A DNA stretch of 36,065 bases from Bacteroidales bacterium (GTDB taxonomy: Bacteria > Bacteroidota > Bacteroidia > Bacteroidales > UBA932): assembly GCA_017620335.1 (NCBI GenBank), contig JAFZQO010000051.1, positions 1 to 36,065 on the forward strand, written 5' to 3'. How positions within the stretch are numbered: the stretch's first letter is position 1; every line of letters begins with the position of its first letter. Position numbers and translations under genes: made by a program. The notes beneath the pieces were generated by a model, which searched no databases, was not told the DNA's origin, and worked only from the letters and a program-made list of their open reading frames with translations. Shown in pieces: positions 9,115-17,337 of this stretch.

Positions 9115-10278
9115 TCAGTCTTCGCCCTCGGAGCTCTGGCTGCGAAGGAGCGACTCGAGTATGGTCTGGATACCTGGTTTGTCGGAGGAAAGGACGTCCA
9201 CGCCCGGCCGGCCCGGCACGGGATGTCCCAGAGGGTAGAACGCGATGTCCTGCAGCAGCAGTTCGGCATCGACGTAGTCATAATCTATGTCGGCGATCTG
9301 GAAGAGGACGCCGGGAACCTCGGCGAAAAGCAGACGGACGATGTCCCTGTCGCCCTTGGCGCGCATGAGGTCGGCCAGGTTGACGCTTGCGCCGACCTTG
9401 GGGCCCGTCATGCGCTTCAGCGCGCTGATGAGGCCGCCGCGCCCCACGGTGACGCCTGAGAGCACGACGCCGTCCTCCACCAGCTCACGCACCACCTCGT
9501 AGCAGTCGATGAAGTAGTCAGCGTCGACGATCTGCGGGGCGAGGGCGCCGGAGGAACCGAGCGCCTGCGCCAGCAGCGAGGCCCCGAGGCGGTACTCGCA
9601 GTCCTCGAAGGGGACATAGATCAGCCAGCTGCCCGCATCCGGGAGGAGCTTGGAGGGATGGTAATTCTGCGCGCGGAGCCTGGGATGCTCAGTGCGGAAA
9701 GGCAGGTCGGGGAAAAAACCTGAGTCATCGGGAAGGGACAGGTCCTCTTCCTGGCGCTGGAGCGCAAGCGAAGGCACTGCCTTCACGTCACTCTCGCCAT
9801 CTGTTTCCGAATATGAGTATCCTGAGATTTTGAGGCCCAGGGAATCGACGTAATCGGCCGCGGAGGAGACAGAGGCGTAGAACGCCGCCATGTCTCCGAT
9901 GCGCCGCGGGGACCAGGTCCAGTCGAGGCGTACCGCCAGGTCGCCGAGGCGGAAATGCCCCTTGCGCCAGATGGCGTCGATAAGGGCGCAGGCAATGCGG
10001 CTTTTGGTATATGTCTCCGGAAACGCCACGGGGAACGCAGGGGTGCGGATGCCCCTTACAAGCCTGAGATACTCCCCTATCCTGGAGGGATCGGTGGCGC
10101 AGGGCTTGGGGGCCGGGTCGACGGTCTCGTCGACCACGGGGTCGAAGCTCCCGCCCTGTGCGGAAATCCTCTCCGCGTCCTCCGCCATGCAGGCATCGAG
10201 TATCCTCGCAGGAGTCAGCTCCTGAGGAACGCCGTCAATGACGTATTCGGATAACAATGCTGATGTCTTTTCGTTCAT
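9115..10278 (-). CDS. Protein with PurL/AIR synthase-like C-terminal domain, function unknown
   Basis: The 387-residue product is not a recognised full enzyme. Residues about 270-365 resemble the C-terminal domain of PurM/PurL-type ATP enzymes: IDCYEVVRELVEDGVVLSGV followed by GRGGLISALKRMTG, then VRLLFAEVPGVLFQIADID and IAFYPLGHPV. The middle (GHFRLGDLAVRLDW, RLGASLLAQALG) is vaguely like the N-terminal half of the same fold. At 387 residues it is far too short to be PurL, and no glutaminase domain is present, so it may be a degenerate paralogue or a regulatory protein. There is no signal peptide, so it is probably cytoplasmic. It is divergent from folC and is followed at 15 bp by the PhoH gene. 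Confidence 0.7.
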   Translation of the reverse strand: MNEKTSALLSEYVIDGVPQELTPARILDACMAEDAERISAQGGSFDPVVDETVDPAPKPCATDPSRIGEYLRLVRGIRTPAFPVAFPETYTKSRIACALIDAIWRKGHFRLGDLAVRLDWTWSPRRIGDMAAFYASVSSAADYVDSLGLKISGYSYSETDGESDVKAVPSLALQRQEEDLSLPDDSGFFPDLPFRTEHPRLRAQNYHPSKLLPDAGSWLIYVPFEDCEYRLGASLLAQALGSSGALAPQIVDADYFIDCYEVVRELVEDGVVLSGVTVGRGGLISALKRMTGPKVGASVNLADLMRAKGDRDIVRLLFAEVPGVLFQIADIDYDYVDAELLLQDIAFYPLGHPVPGRPGVDVLSSDKPGIQTILESLLRSQSSEGED

Positions 10279-10307
10279 GTATCAGGCAATGATTTTGTAA
10301 AAATAAC

Positions 10308-10328
10308 TAAATTTGGAATCAGTTCCAA
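10308..10328 (+). promoter_or_regulatory. folC promoter -7 element overlapped by a palindrome
   Basis: TAAATTTG (10308-10315) matches TAnnTTTG, 22 bp before the folC ATG. It overlaps a perfect 6-bp inverted repeat, TTGGAA-TCAG-TTCCAA (10313-10328), which would cover the transcription start of folC and lies upstream of the divergent 10278 gene. No -33 TTTG is seen at standard spacing. An operator role is inference. Confidence 0.45.
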
Positions 10329-10337
10329 GAAATCGAC

Positions 10338-11759
10338 ATGAACGAGTCAGATTATCAGCACAAACTCGAAGAATTGTTCGTCCGCTTCCCTTCCGTGCAG
10401 AAGACCGGATTCGGTGACGCGTACAAGCCAGGACTGGCCCACATGGAGGAGTTCGGGGCACTGCTGGGGCATCCAGACAGGGCGTACCGTACCATTCATG
10501 TAGCGGGGACCAACGGCAAGGGCTCCGTGGCCAACATGCTGGCATCCGCCCTTGCGGCGACGGGCCTGAGAGTGGGCCTTTATACCTCGCCTCATATCCT
10601 TGATTTCCGGGAGCGGATGCGCGTCATCGACGCCGGCTCGGACGGGCCTGCAAGGATGATAGGCCGGGAAGAGGTATGGGACTTCATCTGCCGCTGGGAG
10701 GAGACCTTCGACAAGCTGGACCTGTCGTTCTTCGAGATCACGACAGGTATGGCATTCCGCTGGTTCGCCGACGAGAAGGTCGACCTGGCTGTCATAGAAG
10801 TCGGTCTGGGCGGCCGTCTGGACAGCACAAACATCATCACGCCAGAGGTTTGCGTCGTGACGAGCATCGGGCTCGACCACTGCGCGATGCTCGGCGACAC
10901 GCGGGCGGAAATCGCCGGCGAGAAGGCCGGGATCTTCAAGCCCGGGGTGCCCGCCGTCGTCGGCACGCGCGACGGGGAGACGGCGCCCGTCTTCGAGGCC
11001 CGCGCCGCTACCATTGGATGTCCTCTTACCTTCGCTTCCGGAGGGCAAGGGGGTTGCTCCGCTTTTTCTTCAGCGTTCGCTAAATGCTCCGCAACCCCCT
11101 TGCCCTCCTCCAGCTTAGTGATGGATTTACAGGGCGAGTGGCAGGAGGAGAATCTGCGGACGGTGCTAACGGTGCTGGCGGTGATGGGCGTCCAGGCGAC
11201 GGAGGAGGTCCTCCGCGCCATCGCGCACACCGCCCGCCGCATGGACTTCCACGGCCGATGGGAGCTCCTCCACCGCGATCCGGACATGCTCTGCGACATC
11301 GGCCACAACCCTCCGGCACTCAAGCGCAATTTCGCCCAGCTGGAACAATACCTCGCCGAAGGACGCTACGGCAGCCTCATAATCGTTTACGGCGTCATGG
11401 CCGACAAGGACCTCGACGGCATCATTCCCCTGATGCCCCGGGAGGCCACTTATATCGCCGTCGCTCCCGACACTCCCCGCGCCATGAAGGCCGAAGCCCT
11501 CTTCGGGAGGCTCTCGGAAGCCTTCCCCGGGAAGGTCCTCTTCGGCGGCAGCGTCGCTTCGGGCCTCGAACTGGCTTCGGGATTGGCTGCGGACCTCCGG
11601 CTGCATTTGCCCGGAACGGGTCTGAACGGCGCTTCAGCGCGCTCTGACAGATCGCAGCCGGAGGTCCGACAGCCAATCCCGGGCAACAGCAAACCCCTGA
11701 TCTACATCGGTGGCAGTACTTTTGTAGTATCCGAAGCAGTAACCGCCTTAAGAGTATAA
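10338..11759 (+). CDS. folC: Bifunctional folylpolyglutamate / dihydrofolate synthase
   Basis: The enzyme adds glutamate to (dihydro)folates using ATP in folate biosynthesis. The 473-residue product shows the Mur-ligase-type P-loop HVAGTNGKGSVANML (about residues 54-68), TSPHILDFRERM, the VEVGLGGRLDSTN-type motif (IEVGLGGRLDSTN), SIGLDHCAMLG and, late, MLCDIGHNPPA. The ending IYIGGSTFVVSEA is typical of Bacteroidetes FolC. Two stretches look inserted: about residues 235-258 (FASGGQGGCSAF...LPSSS) and about 415-450 (LASGLAADLRL...PIPGNSK). Both correspond exactly to long DNA inverted repeats (11040-11108 and 11578-11681) and keep the frame open, so the enzyme is probably intact but carries two extra loops. 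It is followed by the 108-bp palindrome at 11763. Confidence 0.95.
   Translation: MNESDYQHKLEELFVRFPSVQKTGFGDAYKPGLAHMEEFGALLGHPDRAYRTIHVAGTNGKGSVANMLASALAATGLRVGLYTSPHILDFRERMRVIDAGSDGPARMIGREEVWDFICRWEETFDKLDLSFFEITTGMAFRWFADEKVDLAVIEVGLGGRLDSTNIITPEVCVVTSIGLDHCAMLGDTRAEIAGEKAGIFKPGVPAVVGTRDGETAPVFEARAATIGCPLTFASGGQGGCSAFSSAFAKCSATPLPSSSLVMDLQGEWQEENLRTVLTVLAVMGVQATEEVLRAIAHTARRMDFHGRWELLHRDPDMLCDIGHNPPALKRNFAQLEQYLAEGRYGSLIIVYGVMADKDLDGIIPLMPREATYIAVAPDTPRAMKAEALFGRLSEAFPGKVLFGGSVASGLELASGLAADLRLHLPGTGLNGASARSDRSQPEVRQPIPGNSKPLIYIGGSTFVVSEAVTALRV
11040..11108. repeat. In-frame palindrome 1 within folC
   Basis: Two perfect 18-bp arms (11040-11057 and 11091-11108, left arm GGAGGGCAAGGGGGTTGC) flank a 33-nt loop that itself contains AGCG-TT-CGCT. 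The element reads through in the folC frame without a stop. The encoded Gly/Ser/Cys-rich stretch is poor in conserved residues and lies between the central domain and the conserved EWQEENLRTVL segment, so it looks like an insertion in a surface loop. Confidence 0.85.
11578..11681. repeat. In-frame palindrome 2 within folC
   Basis: A 27-bp left arm (11578-11604) pairs with 11654-11681; the only imperfection is one extra A at 11669. The 49-nt loop contains a smaller GCGC-TTCA-GCGC hairpin. The repeat keeps the folC frame open and encodes about 33 residues rich in Gly, Ser, Arg and Pro between GGSVASGLELA and the conserved IYIGGSTFVV end. Confidence 0.88.
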
Positions 11760-11762
11760 GGC

Positions 11763-11870
11763 CGTGTTTTGTAAATATCTTATTATTAGCTGGTTATAAA
11801 TGTCTCCCCCTTCGATTTCAGCAGGGGACATGTTAACAATAAGCTGATTATGAGACAGTTACAAAACACG
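11763..11870. repeat. 108-bp near-complete palindrome (MITE-like) between folC and the macroglobulin gene
   Basis: The ends are perfect 12-bp inverted repeats (CGTGTTTTGTAA at 11763-11774 with TTACAAAACACG at 11859-11870). Inside, an ATGTCTCCCC / AGGGGACAT pair (11800-11809 with 11822-11830) and partly matching AGCT-containing stretches continue the symmetry. It starts 3 bp after the folC stop and ends 17 bp before the next start. No target-site duplication is obvious. It may be a miniature inverted-repeat element or a large RNA hairpin, and it must hold or replace any promoter of the downstream gene. Confidence 0.7.
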
Positions 11871-11887
11871 ACATAATAGTACACGAT

Positions 11888-14800
11888 ATGAAAAGGATAC
11901 TTTGGCTCATACCACTGGCCTTCATTATTTTTACAGGATCGATAGTAATGGGAGACAACAACGCGAACAACAGCCCCGCGCCGGACAAATCCGTCGCGCA
12001 ATTGTGGAAGGACTACGAAGCCGCACGCAAGGCCGACCGGCCCCAGAAACAGATGGACATCCTCAAGGATATCCAGAGCGTCGCCCTCAAGGAACGCCTG
12101 CCCTGGGACTTTTACAAGGCCGGGGACATGTATGTCGACGTAGCGACATCCCGCAACTGGAAGCTGCGCGACAGCCTTAACACGCAGTTCCAGAAGGACA
12201 TCGAGGCCTTCGACGAGCCCGTCCTGACCTTCTACGACTCCCGCTACAGCATCGGTGGAAAGGAACAGTTCCTGAAAGAGAACAAAGACCGCCTGGAGAA
12301 GGGACGCCACACCGAATTCTATGAAAACGACGGCAATCTCTCGTCGGAAGTCTACTCCCCCGTCCTCAGGGAGCTCATCTCGAACGACTGGGAGTACGCG
12401 TTGTGGTCGCTGATACTCGGCAACCGGTGGAACAGCCACTATACCAAGGGATTCTCCGAGATGCTGGAGGAAAGCCTCGCCGGGAGATATCCCGACTCGG
12501 CCTTCCTCGAATACACCCGCACGACCCGGCTGGATGACGATTTTCGCGAGAAGGAACAGCTGGAGGAATATGCGCGCAAATACGACGGCAAAGCCGTCGC
12601 CATGCTTGCGCGCCAGTCCCTGCTTCAGATGGAGTTCGAAAGCCTGAACAGGGATAACAAAGGCACCGCATCCGACTATAGGGCCCTGCGCGAACGCTGC
12701 GCCGCCTTCGAAAAGGACCGCAAGGCGTTTTCCGGCTCCGAGAAGAAGATCGCCGACTGCTGCGGAGCGGTCGCAGACATGATCGAGACACTTGACGGCA
12801 AGCAGATATCGTTTTCCGTCGAAGACGGCCTGCTCACCGCCTCGCTGAGGAACCTCCCCGGCATCACCGTGACGGTCAAGGACAAGAAGGAAAAGGTCTG
12901 GTCCACCCGCCTCGACAATCCCGTCAACAGTTATTATGTAGAAGACACCGTCAAGGTGCGCCTTCCGGCCTTCGACGACGGGACCTATTCCATAGAATGC
13001 AGCGAGGGGAAAGAGAGCTCCGAAGCCGAATACGAGCGCTACGGCCTGTCCTCGGCACACAAGGAGGATGCACAGGGCTATGCGGTGTACGTCACCCGTG
13101 CCAAGAGTGGCGAGCCTGTTCGCAAGGTCGACATAAAGCTTCTTGACAACAAGGACAACGTCGTCGCCGAACTGAAGGATTTCGCCCTCGGAGAGGGCTT
13201 TACATATCTGCCCAAGGACTTCACGGGCAAATTCGACTCCAACCGCTGGAGGAACAACCTCGTCTTCTCCATGCGGGACACGGACGGGTTCACGCGCAAG
13301 AGCCGGGAAAGTTCCCTCACAAGGAACAATGACAGGGCAAGGTCCGCGCAAGACGAAACCTTCGCTTCGATCTTCGTGGACCGCAGCGCCTTCAATCCCG
13401 GCGAAACCGTCCAGTTCAAGGTAGTGACTTACCATGGCGACAGGAGCGTAAAGCTCAGCGCCCTGGAGGGCAAGACTCTGACTGTAAGGCTTTTTGATGC
13501 CCAGAACAAGGAAGTGGCATCCAAGGAATTGAAGACGAACGAGTTCGGCTCCGCCGCCGGATCCTTCGTACTTGAACGTAGGGAACGGAACGGCATGTTC
13601 AGCATCAGGGTCGAGAGCGGAGGCAGACAGCTTTGCAGCACCCAGATACGTGTCGACGACTTCGTCCTGCCCACCTTCGACCTCAGCTTCGATTCTGACC
13701 CGAATCTCTATTTCCCCGGGGATGACATCGAGGTCAAGGGTACCCTGAAGAGCTATTCCGGGCATTCGCTCGCCGCCGCCGACATCCGCTACTCCGTCAC
13801 GGAAAGCGGTAATGTCGTCAGCGAAGGCGTGCTGCACCCGGACCGCGACGGACGTTTCACCATTCCCTTCAAGTCCGGCCAGGGCAGATACCTATATTAT
13901 AACGTGCACGTGACGGTCTCCGACACCACGGGTGAGACCCTGGAGTGGAATACCGGACGCAACGTGCGTCGCAACATCCAGTTCTACGCCAGCCTGGAGA
14001 ATGCCGCAGAGGCGCAGGTCGACATGGAAGAAGATCGCAGGTGGGTTGAGGACGAGGACTATGAAGAGGGCGTCGTGGCAGGCGACCTTATCCGCATCTC
14101 CCTCCATACCGAGACTTACCGCCAGGGCGCGGACCTTGACCGCAAGTCACTGAGAATCAATTATTCCCTGATGTTCGGAGACAAGGTTCTGGCTGAAGGC
14201 AAGGCCCGTCCGGGAGAAACCCTGGAGTTCGACACGGCAGGCTCTCCGTCCGGGCTCTACGTGTTAAAGGCCGTCGCCTCCGACAAGGATGTGTTCGGCA
14301 ACGAAGTCAAGGCCACTGCCGTTTACGACATCCTGAAGGTCAGGGAAGGTGATACGATGCTCAACGCCGACGTCAGGAATCTCTTCATGTCTTCGGACAA
14401 GGACGGAGGCATAAGCCTGACCATCGGCACCACGGACGGCCCCGTTTGGGCCGTGGTGGAGCTCTTCGGGTCCGGCAACATCGTGCTGGGATCGAAAACG
14501 GTGCATCTGGAAGGCGTCAAGGGCAGGAAGGGCTCGCTGGAAACCGTCCGTTTCGACTGGCCTGACAGCGCCCCGGACGTCGTACGTGTGAACGTCATCT
14601 ATTTCAAAGATTACAGGCAATATTCGTACGCCAACCAGTTCGACCGCAGCGCCAAAAGGCTCGAGCTCCCGCTCTCCTTCACGCGCTTCCTTGACAAGAC
14701 CTCCCCGGCGGCCTCCTACAGCTTCGAGATAGGGACGAAACCCGGGGTCGAATGTGTCGCGACCATCTTCGACAAATCCAGCGAACGCATACAGGCCAAC

Positions 14801-17197
14801 CGCTGGAACCGTATTTACATGAATGGCCCGGAAAGCCCCAGCGTCTATTTCAGCACCATTACCGGCACGGACAATGCCAGACAAAGGAGATTGTACCGGA
14901 CCGGAGGCGTCATGATGAAGAGCGCGGCCAATGCCGCCGTCTATGATGAGATGGTCGTCGAATCGGCTGCGACTCCCATGATGGTCATGGATGAAGAGCT
15001 TGCCCTCGGAGAGACCGTGGTAGTGGGATATGCTGCCTCGGCCAAGGGAGCCATGGATGATGACATGGGCGAGGACATCGCAGTGCGTGAGGATTTCGCC
15101 AAGACGATAGCCTTCGAACCCTTCCTGCGCTCGGATGCCGACGGAAAGATCACCTTCAATTTCACCAACGCAGACAAGCTTTCGACCTTTGTCGTGCAGC
15201 TGTTCGCGCATGACAAGGATATGGATAATGCCGTCCTGCGACAGGAGATGGTCGTTACCGTGCCGGCAAAGGTCTCGCTCGTCGAGCCGCAGTACCTCTA
15301 TGCGGGCGACCGCTACTTCGTCAAGGCATCGCTGTCCAGCAGCGTGGACGAGACCCTGGCCGGCCGGCTCCGCATCGACCTGTACGACGGAAAAGACTAT
15401 AAAAACGGCACCCCGATCAGCAGCACGGTCAAGACTCTCACTCTCGGGCCGCGCGAGGCCCTTTCCGACGAACTTGAAATAGAAGTACCTGATATCAAGG
15501 AACTTGGCATCAAACTGACATTCATCGCAGACAGTGAAGATTATGGATCCGACGCGGTATTTGTCTCAGTGCCCGTATACAAGGCCGTACAGACTATCAC
15601 CGAAGCCCACTCCTCCATCCTTCACAGCGGAGAGTCCATGGAGGCGCTGCTCGCGCAACTGCGCGGCGAATTCACCAACGGCTCCGCCGACGGCGCGGAA
15701 CAGAGAGTAATCTCGATAATCGACATGGTGCGCGAGGCGCTGCCTGACAAGGTCGAGCCCGCTTCGGAGAATGCGCTCGACCTCTCCGAGGCGCTCTACG
15801 TGAGGCTGGTGGCGGCCAGGCTCGGCTCCAATATTGTCACTGAAAAGTCTGACGCTGAAATACTGGCGGCCCTGATGGCCTGCCGTGACACGGACGGCGG
15901 ATTCGCTTGGTTCAAAGGCATGGACAGCTCCCCGGTCATCACAGCCGTACTGCTTGACCGCTTCGCCAAGCTGCGCTGGCACGGCATGGACACCGGAGCC
16001 GTTCCCTCCGAAACGGTCGAGGCGGCCGTGAAGTATCTTGACAAGGTATTCTTCGGGGACAACAAGCGCCCGATCTGGTGCGGAGGCCTTTCCGAGGAGC
16101 AGTACGTGTCTGTAAGGGTGCAATATCCCGAGGTGGAGTTCTCCTCCAAGGGCATAGATACCAAGCATTTGCGTGATTTCCGCAAGAGGATGAAGGAATA
16201 CCTGACTCCCAGGAAGGAACGCGGCCTGAACGGATATATCCTGGCGAAGGCGCGGCGGCTGCACGCCCTCGTGAGCCTTGCAGGCTCGGACGAGGGCCGC
16301 AGGCTCGCCGCCGCCTGGGGCGTCCGCCTCGGCACCGGCTCCAAGCTCCGCAAGTCAGCCGTCAAGGACCTCGAGTCGCTGCTGGAGTACGCCGTCGGGC
16401 ACAAGTCCGGCGGGTGGTATTATCCCAACGCCGTCATGCCGTTCCGAGGTCTGCTGGAAAGCGAGGCTTACGCCCACGCTTTCATCGCAGACCTGCTCCG
16501 CGACCGACAATCCTACATGGACAAGAGCCCTGACACGGCTGAAGCCCTGTCCATCGCCGACGGTATCAGCCTCTGGCTGATGGTCCAGAAGGAGACACAG
16601 CACTGGAACGAGGACGCTTCCTTTGTCGATGCCATCTCCGCTATCCTCGATGCGTCCGAGCCCATCCTCCAGACCAAGGTAGTCACCCTGACAAAGACCT
16701 TCACAAAGCCCTTCGCCGAGGTGGAAGCATACGGCAACGGCTTCACGGTCGAGCGCCGCTTCTTCGTCGAAAGGACCGAGAACGGAAGCGTTTCCCGTAA
16801 GGAAATCACTGATGGTGAAATGCTTGCGATTGGAGACAAAGTCTTCGCCGAATACCGTATCTGGAATGAGGAGAACCGCAGCTTCGTCAGGCTGACGGCT
16901 CCCAGGCCGGCTTCGCTGCGTCCGGCAAACCAGCTCTCCGGCCATTACGGCTGGTGGCTGAGGCCGTTGTCCGTCGCCGGCTGGCACACCTTCAGTCCTC
17001 ACGGCTACCGCAGCGTCCTCTCCGACCGCACCGAATACTGGTTCGACGCCTATCCTGAGGAGAACACCGTCATCACGGAGGAGTTCCTCGTCACCCAGGC
17101 AGGATCGTTCCAGACCCCCGCTGTCAGCATCGAGTCGCTCTACGCCCCGCATTACCGCGCCGGCGACCGCGCCCACGCTCCCCTCCTCTCCCACTGA
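11888..17197 (+). CDS. Alpha-2-macroglobulin-like envelope protein
   Basis: The 1769-residue protein starts with a hydrophobic export signal (about residues 4-22) without a lipobox cysteine. The N-terminal 300 residues are helical. About 490-620 resembles the MG2 domain (FVDRSAFNPGETVQFKVVTYHGD, then a beta-rich domain ending DDFVLPTFDLSF). About 1070-1110 (IAFEPFLRSDADGKITFNFTNAD) resembles the macroglobulin A2M domain. Then comes a helical alpha/alpha-toroid-like region and a C-terminal beta domain ending TPAVSIESLYAPHYRA, as in bacterial relatives. Such proteins are thought to trap proteases in the periplasm. The thioester motif CxEQ is not visible. A segment near residue 1040 reads LGETVVVGYA, like TonB-receptor plug starts. 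It follows folC after a 108-bp palindrome; no clear promoter is seen. Confidence 0.88.
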   Translation: MKRILWLIPLAFIIFTGSIVMGDNNANNSPAPDKSVAQLWKDYEAARKADRPQKQMDILKDIQSVALKERLPWDFYKAGDMYVDVATSRNWKLRDSLNTQFQKDIEAFDEPVLTFYDSRYSIGGKEQFLKENKDRLEKGRHTEFYENDGNLSSEVYSPVLRELISNDWEYALWSLILGNRWNSHYTKGFSEMLEESLAGRYPDSAFLEYTRTTRLDDDFREKEQLEEYARKYDGKAVAMLARQSLLQMEFESLNRDNKGTASDYRALRERCAAFEKDRKAFSGSEKKIADCCGAVADMIETLDGKQISFSVEDGLLTASLRNLPGITVTVKDKKEKVWSTRLDNPVNSYYVEDTVKVRLPAFDDGTYSIECSEGKESSEAEYERYGLSSAHKEDAQGYAVYVTRAKSGEPVRKVDIKLLDNKDNVVAELKDFALGEGFTYLPKDFTGKFDSNRWRNNLVFSMRDTDGFTRKSRESSLTRNNDRARSAQDETFASIFVDRSAFNPGETVQFKVVTYHGDRSVKLSALEGKTLTVRLFDAQNKEVASKELKTNEFGSAAGSFVLERRERNGMFSIRVESGGRQLCSTQIRVDDFVLPTFDLSFDSDPNLYFPGDDIEVKGTLKSYSGHSLAAADIRYSVTESGNVVSEGVLHPDRDGRFTIPFKSGQGRYLYYNVHVTVSDTTGETLEWNTGRNVRRNIQFYASLENAAEAQVDMEEDRRWVEDEDYEEGVVAGDLIRISLHTETYRQGADLDRKSLRINYSLMFGDKVLAEGKARPGETLEFDTAGSPSGLYVLKAVASDKDVFGNEVKATAVYDILKVREGDTMLNADVRNLFMSSDKDGGISLTIGTTDGPVWAVVELFGSGNIVLGSKTVHLEGVKGRKGSLETVRFDWPDSAPDVVRVNVIYFKDYRQYSYANQFDRSAKRLELPLSFTRFLDKTSPAASYSFEIGTKPGVECVATIFDKSSERIQANRWNRIYMNGPESPSVYFSTITGTDNARQRRLYRTGGVMMKSAANAAVYDEMVVESAATPMMVMDEELALGETVVVGYAASAKGAMDDDMGEDIAVREDFAKTIAFEPFLRSDADGKITFNFTNADKLSTFVVQLFAHDKDMDNAVLRQEMVVTVPAKVSLVEPQYLYAGDRYFVKASLSSSVDETLAGRLRIDLYDGKDYKNGTPISSTVKTLTLGPREALSDELEIEVPDIKELGIKLTFIADSEDYGSDAVFVSVPVYKAVQTITEAHSSILHSGESMEALLAQLRGEFTNGSADGAEQRVISIIDMVREALPDKVEPASENALDLSEALYVRLVAARLGSNIVTEKSDAEILAALMACRDTDGGFAWFKGMDSSPVITAVLLDRFAKLRWHGMDTGAVPSETVEAAVKYLDKVFFGDNKRPIWCGGLSEEQYVSVRVQYPEVEFSSKGIDTKHLRDFRKRMKEYLTPRKERGLNGYILAKARRLHALVSLAGSDEGRRLAAAWGVRLGTGSKLRKSAVKDLESLLEYAVGHKSGGWYYPNAVMPFRGLLESEAYAHAFIADLLRDRQSYMDKSPDTAEALSIADGISLWLMVQKETQHWNEDASFVDAISAILDASEPILQTKVVTLTKTFTKPFAEVEAYGNGFTVERRFFVERTENGSVSRKEITDGEMLAIGDKVFAEYRIWNEENRSFVRLTAPRPASLRPANQLSGHYGWWLRPLSVAGWHTFSPHGYRSVLSDRTEYWFDAYPEENTVITEEFLVTQAGSFQTPAVSIESLYAPHYRAGDRAHAPLLSH

Positions 17198-17218
17198 CGC
17201 TTTCGCCTACCCTGAGAT

Positions 17219-17337
17219 GCGGTAGGTGGAATAATAAGGTAAGGACCTACCGCAGTTATTTGCATCATTGGCCAATTTGCGCGCTAGGTGGTCTCCCTTA
17301 TATTCCACCTACCGCACTGATTGTCCCCACCTACCGC
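17219..17337. repeat. REP-like doublet, flank A of the RAYT gene (119 bp)
   Basis: It contains TGCGGTAGGT / ACCTACCGCA (17218-17227 with 17245-17254), GCGCTAGGTGG / CCACCTACCGC (17281-17291 with 17305-17315, one mismatch) and a further CCACCTACCGC (17327-17337). Each stem base carries GTAG, the tetranucleotide bound by the E. coli REP transposase. The 119-bp unit is repeated in the same orientation at 18560-18678. Confidence 0.85.
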
